Below, piece after piece: positions 58,714 to 64,000 of a DNA stretch of 64,000 nucleotides. The stretch spans positions 42,566,035-42,630,034 of the forward strand of contig NC_134831.1 in the NCBI RefSeq assembly GCF_004210375.1, in the 5' to 3' direction. How positions within the stretch are numbered: position 1 is the stretch's first letter; each line of letters starts with the position of its first letter. A program made the position numbers and the translations under genes. Source of the stretch: Tachypleus tridentatus. Lineage: Eukaryota > Arthropoda > Merostomata > Xiphosura > Limulidae. Below the pieces are notes generated by a model. The model searched no databases. It was not told the origin of the DNA and worked only from the letters and a program-made list of their open reading frames with translations.

Positions 58714-60740
58714 CTAAATTGCATTAAAGAAATTAATGGCCTTTACAAAAACTCAAAACATTTGTAAGGTAGACAATGTCTCCATCGCCAGTGACGCTGG
58801 CTAACGTTACGGATAAACCTTGGGACAAAACATGTTTAAAATGGTTCTGTCATTGTGAGTCGTAATGACGGCAAGACAGTAAAATTGACTTACTGTGACC
58901 TGAGTGTCACACAGAAAACACATTGGTGCATCAGTCCCAGATAAAAGAAAACAATGAGTTAAAAACTATGACTAATGTGTAATCTAGTTAGGACAACTTT
59001 CTCTTTCTTATCCTCACAGTAGCAAGATGGCCAAAGTCCAATAGAGGGTTTTATTAGGAAAAGTTTTTCATGTTGCTCACTCCAAGTTGACTGCCAACTG
59101 ACATGGAGCCTAGTCTTGAATACAGAACAATTGTCCATGTATGGAACAGGCACAGCAGTGATAGTGACAGAGCAGACAGATCTAGTTGTAGTGTCGACGA
59201 GCCCATTCTTGTGAATACCAACATGGCCTGATAGCCAGAAAAACTGGATAGAAATAAATGTTAAAGAGAAACGGGCCAGTCAGTTTTGAATATTGGCAAG
59301 AACAGGGTGAGAACTAACGTGAAGCAATTCCACAGCCAGTAGAGAACTAAGCGAGTCAGTATAAACAGTGCAATTTGAGTACAGCTTAGCTTCTATGTGA
59401 TCCAGGGCAAACGAAATGGCATACAGTTCAGCAGTGAATACAGAAACTGTAGAGGGGATACTGTGTGCAACCACCAAACCACAACAAACCATGGCAGAGC
59501 CCACAGAGCCACCTGATTTCGAATCATCCGTATTAATAGGAATGGAAGGATGTTTTGAAAGATGTTCAGCAAATAGAAGATGGTACTTCCAATCAGGAGT
59601 ATCTGCTTTCCTCAGATGACTTAAAGAAAGGTCACATTTGGGGATTGTAATAAGCCATGGTGGGATGGGCTGATAAGTGGATACAGCAATGTTATCCAAG
59701 GACAGATCCAAGTCATCCAACTCTGCCTGGATATGAAAGCCAAAAGGAACAATGGCAGATCATCTGTTCTGAAAAAGTATGGCCCACCAAGGAACAAAAA
59801 CATAACCCCAGGTGGGATGCTTTCATAAGAAAGGAAGTTTCGAAGCATATAGTATAGACAGTTACAAACGGCGTAGGTGACCTATAGTCCAGTTTTGATC
59901 GAATAAGAGCACGATATATCTTTAGCATAGAACATCAATCTGCCCCCTAGTGGTGGAAGAGAGGACATGGAGGATGTTCAGTGCTCTTGTACAATTGACT
60001 CGTAACTGCTTGATGTGTGATATAAAGATCAGCTTACAGTCAAAGATAAGCCCCAAGAACTTTGTCTCAGAGACCACAGGTAGCATAACTTCACAGATAC
60101 CAGAGTCCAGGATCAGGGTGAATACCCAATTGGTGGCAAAAGTGCATGCAAATGGTTTTAGAGAGAGAGAAGTTAAAACCATTTGCTGTGGTCCACTTCA
60201 GTAAATGATTGAAGGCAGTCTGTAGCTGCCACTCAATACACCTCATGTTTGACAAACTGACATGAAATGTGGAAGTCGTTGATATAGAGATTGTTTGCAA
60301 TGGTAGGAGGGAGATGTTCAGTGATGGCATTAACCTTTATAATGAAAAGTGCGATACTTGAAACATAGCCCTGAGGGATTCCAAGTTCCTGCAGAAAAGA
60401 ATGTTAAAGTGCTGAACATACACAAATTTGGAATAACCTGCCCATTAAAAATTTTAATAAAAATGGGCAAATGACCACATAATCCATATAAATGGAGGTC
60501 TCACAAAATGCCATGCTTCTATGTAGTACTATAAGCCTTCTCAAGGTCAAAGAATATTGATAAAAAATGTTATCATTTGAGAAAGGCTTCTCTGACTGAT
60601 GTTTCAAGTCAAATCAGGTGGTCCATGGTGGAGTGCTGTCATCAAAAGAGGAGGTTATCAGATATCTTGTGTGAACTGATATCTGGCTTCTGAGCCTCAC
60701 TTCGACTATCTTTTGCTACATCCCAGCTACAATCAACGAA
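58714..60740 (-). pseudogene. LINE ORF2 with RNase H (Jockey/I-group), decayed
   Basis: Minus-strand remnant. From high to low coordinates: TMDHLI and LETSVREAFLK (about 60600..60640), a STTW/HGILxxLHxYGL-like block, MGRLFQICVC (near 60430), the RT block GIPQGYVSSIALF, and the active-site YxDD reading YIND (about 60275). Then LKWTTANGFNFSLSKT, LGLIFDCKLIFISHIKQLR, RALNILHVLSSTT and IYRALIRSKLDY. An RNase H follows in the frame 59280..59720: INTDDSKSGGSVGSA, VFTAELYAISFALDHIEAK, VYTDSLSSLLAVE. The C-terminal FLLSGTDAPMCFLCDTQVTV with a Cys motif ends at TAG 58714..58716. Frameshifts, stops and the lost catalytic Asp make it inactive. Presence of RNase H argues for an I-type or related LINE. 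Confidence 0.9.
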
Positions 60741-61257
60741 ATTTTAGCTAAGATCTCAGATTATCATGGATATAAAATTTCATGTTCTTATTTATGCAGA
60801 GTTATATATGATCAAGAGACCTTTATGCTACAGTGAATGTCTTATTCACTTGATTGACATGACTAACAGAACAAGATGTGACTATGAGGACAAACAACAC
60901 TTCATAAAACCACCAATCTATGAAGTTACAAAACATTCAGTTGTTATAGTTTTGCCACATATTGGCAAATAGTCTTTGTATGTGAAAAAAAACTATGCAC
61001 CCTGTGTAACCGAGGTGTATTATTAACACTCTTGCTGCTGGCCTCAATTTTTTAACTGTTCTCATCATATTTTGTTCTAAAAATAAAATTATGGGATGAA
61101 ATTGTTTTAAATTTGACATGAATGTTTTCAAAAGTGAATACTTTCAGAAAAATTAAAATTTCTAATAAAAATATTCATTACTTAATGTAGTTATCTGCAC
61201 TCAAAGTCTGAATAGTTCACCTGTAAGGTGATTTTTCACATAAAGTATAAAATACTA
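60741..61257. other. No gene seen
   Basis: AT-rich spacer; 60766..60972 has no domain. Confidence 0.35.
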
Positions 61258-61917
61258 TTTATCTTCATGTCAAGCCAACCTTAGAGCAAGAGTGGACATT
61301 TGCACTTCTCTGCACTCTCGTGAATGTAACTCACCTTTCTGGGACAGGTTAGTGACTGGAGATGAAAAAAAGGATTTTTTACAAATATGTTAAGTATTGC
61401 AGACAATGGCTCAATGCAGGTAAACTGGTTAAAGCACAGCCCAAAATGGACCTCCATCCCAGGAAAGTCTTGTCAAACGTTTGGTGGAATACTGTTGGTG
61501 TGATCCACTTTGAGTTGTTGCCACTCAATATGATGATTACATCAGACTTCTATTGTTAATAGTTAGAGTGCTTGAATGTTGCACTGAAAGAAAAGAGGCC
61601 TGCTTTGATCAATCGTAAAGGTGTTGTGTTACACCAGGATAATGCACGGCCCCATACAGCAAGGATGACATCTGCAAAGGTTGAAGAGCTGGACTGGGAA
61701 AAACTTCCACATCCTCTAGACCTTGCCCCATCTGATTATCATCTATTCCAACGTTTATAGAACTTTCTTGACAGAAAAGAGCTTGGAAAACATGAAGATG
61801 TCAAAACTACTCTCTCTACATTCTTTTGCTCCAAATCCCAAGAATTTTATAGAATTGGCATTCAGAATCATATGTAGGAAGTAATTAATAATAATGGAAC
61901 ATACATTGTTGATTAAA
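61258..61917 (+). pseudogene. mariner transposase pseudogene (DD34D type)
   Basis: Plus-strand. RVDICTSLHS, then NSPFWDRLVTGDEK with the first catalytic Asp at about 61350; an extra A in the run at 61365 shifts the frame to RIFYKYVKYCRQWLN. KVLSNVWWNTVGVIHFELLP follows and stops at 61557. After a gap, KRPALINRKGVVLHQDNARP holds the second Asp, then DLAPSDYHLF the third. Between the last two Asp there are 31 residues instead of 34 because part of the usual PHPPYSPDLAP stretch is missing. It stops right after (at 61758) and a last segment reads to GTYIVD, TAA at 61915..61917. No terminal inverted repeats found. Confidence 0.88.
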
Positions 61918-62772
61918 TAACATTAAAAGCTTTTGAAATCCTTTGTCCTTTTCTGAACCTAAAACTGGACACAACTTAAGGGATGACCTGATACATACTT
62001 TTAAGGTCTTTGTAGAAGTCTTAAAACTTTTCTTAATATGCAAACTTTCACTTAAGGTTTATTTTTTAATTTTATTTGCCAGTTCTTTGTTTTTTATTAT
62101 TTACACCAACATGAACCACAGGACTTCTTTTTCATTACTATATGGTGACACTTGTACAAAGACTCATTTCACTAATGCTTTGCAAATAACATCTTTATCA
62201 TACATTTTCACAATCCAGGCAACAATTCATAAAAATCATTAAATCTTTCAAATATAATTTTGTAAATAAATGATACATAATTAACAAAAATATAAAAGTA
62301 AGATATAAATACAATTTAATTATCTACCTAACCATAGCATGTTCAGGTAAAAAAAAACACCATAATCTTTATAGATGATAAAGCAGACAACAAAATTAAC
62401 GTGTGGTAATATCAAATTAACTGTTGGTACAGTATAGTGTAAACTGAGCACCTTCTAATAACTATATACACTTTTGTCAGCTATTTATATGTATATTGTA
62501 GATCTCAAGGCAAAGAATAGTGAATACAGTTGTGAGAGTTTGTATCTTCTGTGTCAAAAAGCCATATACACCTACACTGTCATCTGGATATTCATCTTCA
62601 CTGTGGTTAACAGTGAAACATTGCCAAATTCAATAGTGCATGGATCATGTAACATGAAAACTGCAGCTTAAGTTGTTTTTTTTACAGGATTCCTTTGAAA
62701 CAAGGTAATTAGGAAATACATAACAAATATTCAAATTATACCATACATTATAATGTTAATCTCACTGATATA
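61918..62772. other. No gene seen
   Basis: AT-rich spacer with short frames and no domain. Confidence 0.35.
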
Positions 62773-62774
62773 TA

Positions 62775-64000
62775 CTCTTCAAAAAAAGAAATGCAAAAGG
62801 CAAAATTTGAGACATATTGTTAATAAGTGTATTCCAGGTAGTTCTGTATGACATGTGTGAAACTTTGCACATTCACTGCCGAACATCCAAAGTCTGCAAA
62901 GGTGAAGTCCACGCTCACTAGTTGAAGTTTAACGTCACTCAATATCAATAATAAGTATGCCCCCGTGAGCATCAACAACTGCTTGGCATCTTCTGCCCAT
63001 GGAAGCGATGAGATGACGAATCACATCCTGTGAAATGGCTGTCCACTCAGCCTGCAAAGCTGCTGCAAGCTGAGGTATAGCCTGCGGTTGAGGTTGTCGC
63101 CGTCGCAGACGTCGGTCCAAGTCGTCCCAAAGATGTTCGATGGGGTTTAAATCTGGTGATCTGGAGGGCCAGGGAAGAACGTTGATGTTGTGGTGTCTCA
63201 AGAAGACAGTGGTGAGTGGCTGTGTGAGGACAGGCGTTTTCATGTTGAAAACATCGCTGACGCTCACCATGATGGGTTGCACATAGGGCCTAAGAATCTT
63301 GTCTACGTATCGCTTGAGCAGTAAGATTCCCTCGAATGTGCAAAAGGTCTGTTCTGGCATTGTAGGCAATGGCAGCTCACATCATGACACTGCCACCACC
63401 ATATCTGTCAACATCCTGCACACAGTTTGCTGCAAAACGTTCACCTCGGTTACGGTAAACACGGGTCTTTCCATCCTGCCTACGGCATAAAACGTGATTC
63501 GTCGCTGAACCAAACATGCCTCCATCATTGATGAGGCCATACCCGATGTGCCCGAAGTTCACTGCAGCCGTGCTTGACGATGTTGCTGGGTGAGGATGAC
63601 TCCTTTGACTGGACGCTGAGGTCGGATTCCTGCATCTCGTAGACGGTTGCGTACGGTCTGATCGGAAATCCCACGCAGCCCTGGTATGGTTGAGGCAGTA
63701 GACGTCGCAGTGGTGGTTCTATCTTGAAGGTGACGAACCGGATGTTGCGATCTTGTGCGGCGTGGTCACACGAAGTTCGCCAGATCGCGGAACGGTCACG
63801 AAGCTGATACATGTTGTTGGTGACGATTCCATAGCCTTGTGATGGTGCTTGGGTGGACATTCACAGCTCTGGCAACATCTGATCGAGATTCGCCTGCTTC
63901 CAAGCGCACCAATGGCGCTTGTTGCGTTGTGCTTCAGTCAGTCTTGGCGTAACTGTATTGCGTGTCGGTGGCTTAACACCGAGCTATGGAAACCAAGAAC
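62775..64000 (-). pseudogene. Tc1-like transposase pseudogene, runs off the window
   Basis: Minus-strand. The element end at 62775 (cttcaaaaaaagaaatgcaa, next to TA at 62773..62774) is a Tc1-type terminus. Reading upward in coordinate: C-terminus SMGRRCQAVVDAHGG in the frame 62935..63369, preceded by SRSPDLNPIEHLWDDLDRRL with the catalytic Glu. The second Asp block reads FQHENACPHTA, the Asp changed to Glu, with a frameshift just after. RGERFAANCVQDVDRYGGGS (63377..63562) is next, then mixed frames with QTVRNRLRDAGIRPQRP, and LTEAQRN near 63930; the ATG has become ACG. The other terminus must lie past 64000. Confidence 0.9.

Overview
The window is eukaryotic, AT-rich and intron-bearing, and dominated by transposable elements. 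The prevailing repeat is a ~270-bp tRNA-headed SINE (about 17 copies). From memory this SINE and its tail look like those common in horseshoe crab (chelicerate arthropod) genomes; the single-copy gene is animal-like, but the species call is inference. There is no bacterial-style operon, CRISPR array, rRNA gene or credible functional tRNA gene.

One host gene is well supported: a four-exon, minus-strand mitoferrin (mitochondrial iron importer, SLC25A28/37 type) at 6437..9809. It splices cleanly into a 328-residue protein with all three mitochondrial-carrier signatures. A possible last exon of an unidentified minus-strand gene lies at 54965..55078.

Layout. 1-4.5 kb: degenerate LINE on the plus strand plus a possible ORF1 or 3' region. 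4.8-5.1 kb: SINE. 6.4-9.8 kb: mitoferrin. 10.4-12.2 kb: CR1-like LINE (minus) split by a non-autonomous hAT-like element, with a SINE. 13.3-17.3 kb: Tc1/Tc3-like pseudogene, then two inverted copies of an unclassified repeat (family R) carrying SINEs. 17.5-21.5 kb: decayed Ty3/Gypsy element whose integrase precedes its reverse transcriptase, broken by a SINE and by a 51-bp-arm hairpin. 23.5-25.0 kb: nearly complete Tc1 element with IR/DR termini. 26.9-28.2 kb: second hAT-like element. 28.7-29.6 kb: Penelope-like fragment split by a SINE with an unusual 3' tail. 30.3-36.4 kb: SINEs and two more family R copies. 36.4-58 kb: SINE-poor, probably intergenic or intronic, with MITE-like elements, a CR1-like fragment, a pogo/Tigger tail, a diverged tandem array (49.2-50 kb) and a 41-bp minisatellite (53 kb). 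58.3-60.7 kb: LINE with RNase H (minus). 61.3-61.9 kb: mariner pseudogene. 62.8-64 kb: Tc1 pseudogene running off the window.

Apart from mitoferrin nothing here appears to form a working pathway. The biology is a layered history of insertions: SINEs landed inside the gypsy integrase, the Penelope element and family R, so those hosts are older. The most distinctive points are the integrase-before-RT gypsy with a SCAN-like capsid region, two SINE families with different tRNA heads and a shared tail, a SINE with a swapped tail, and the unclassified repeat R. I found no convincing undescribed functional system.
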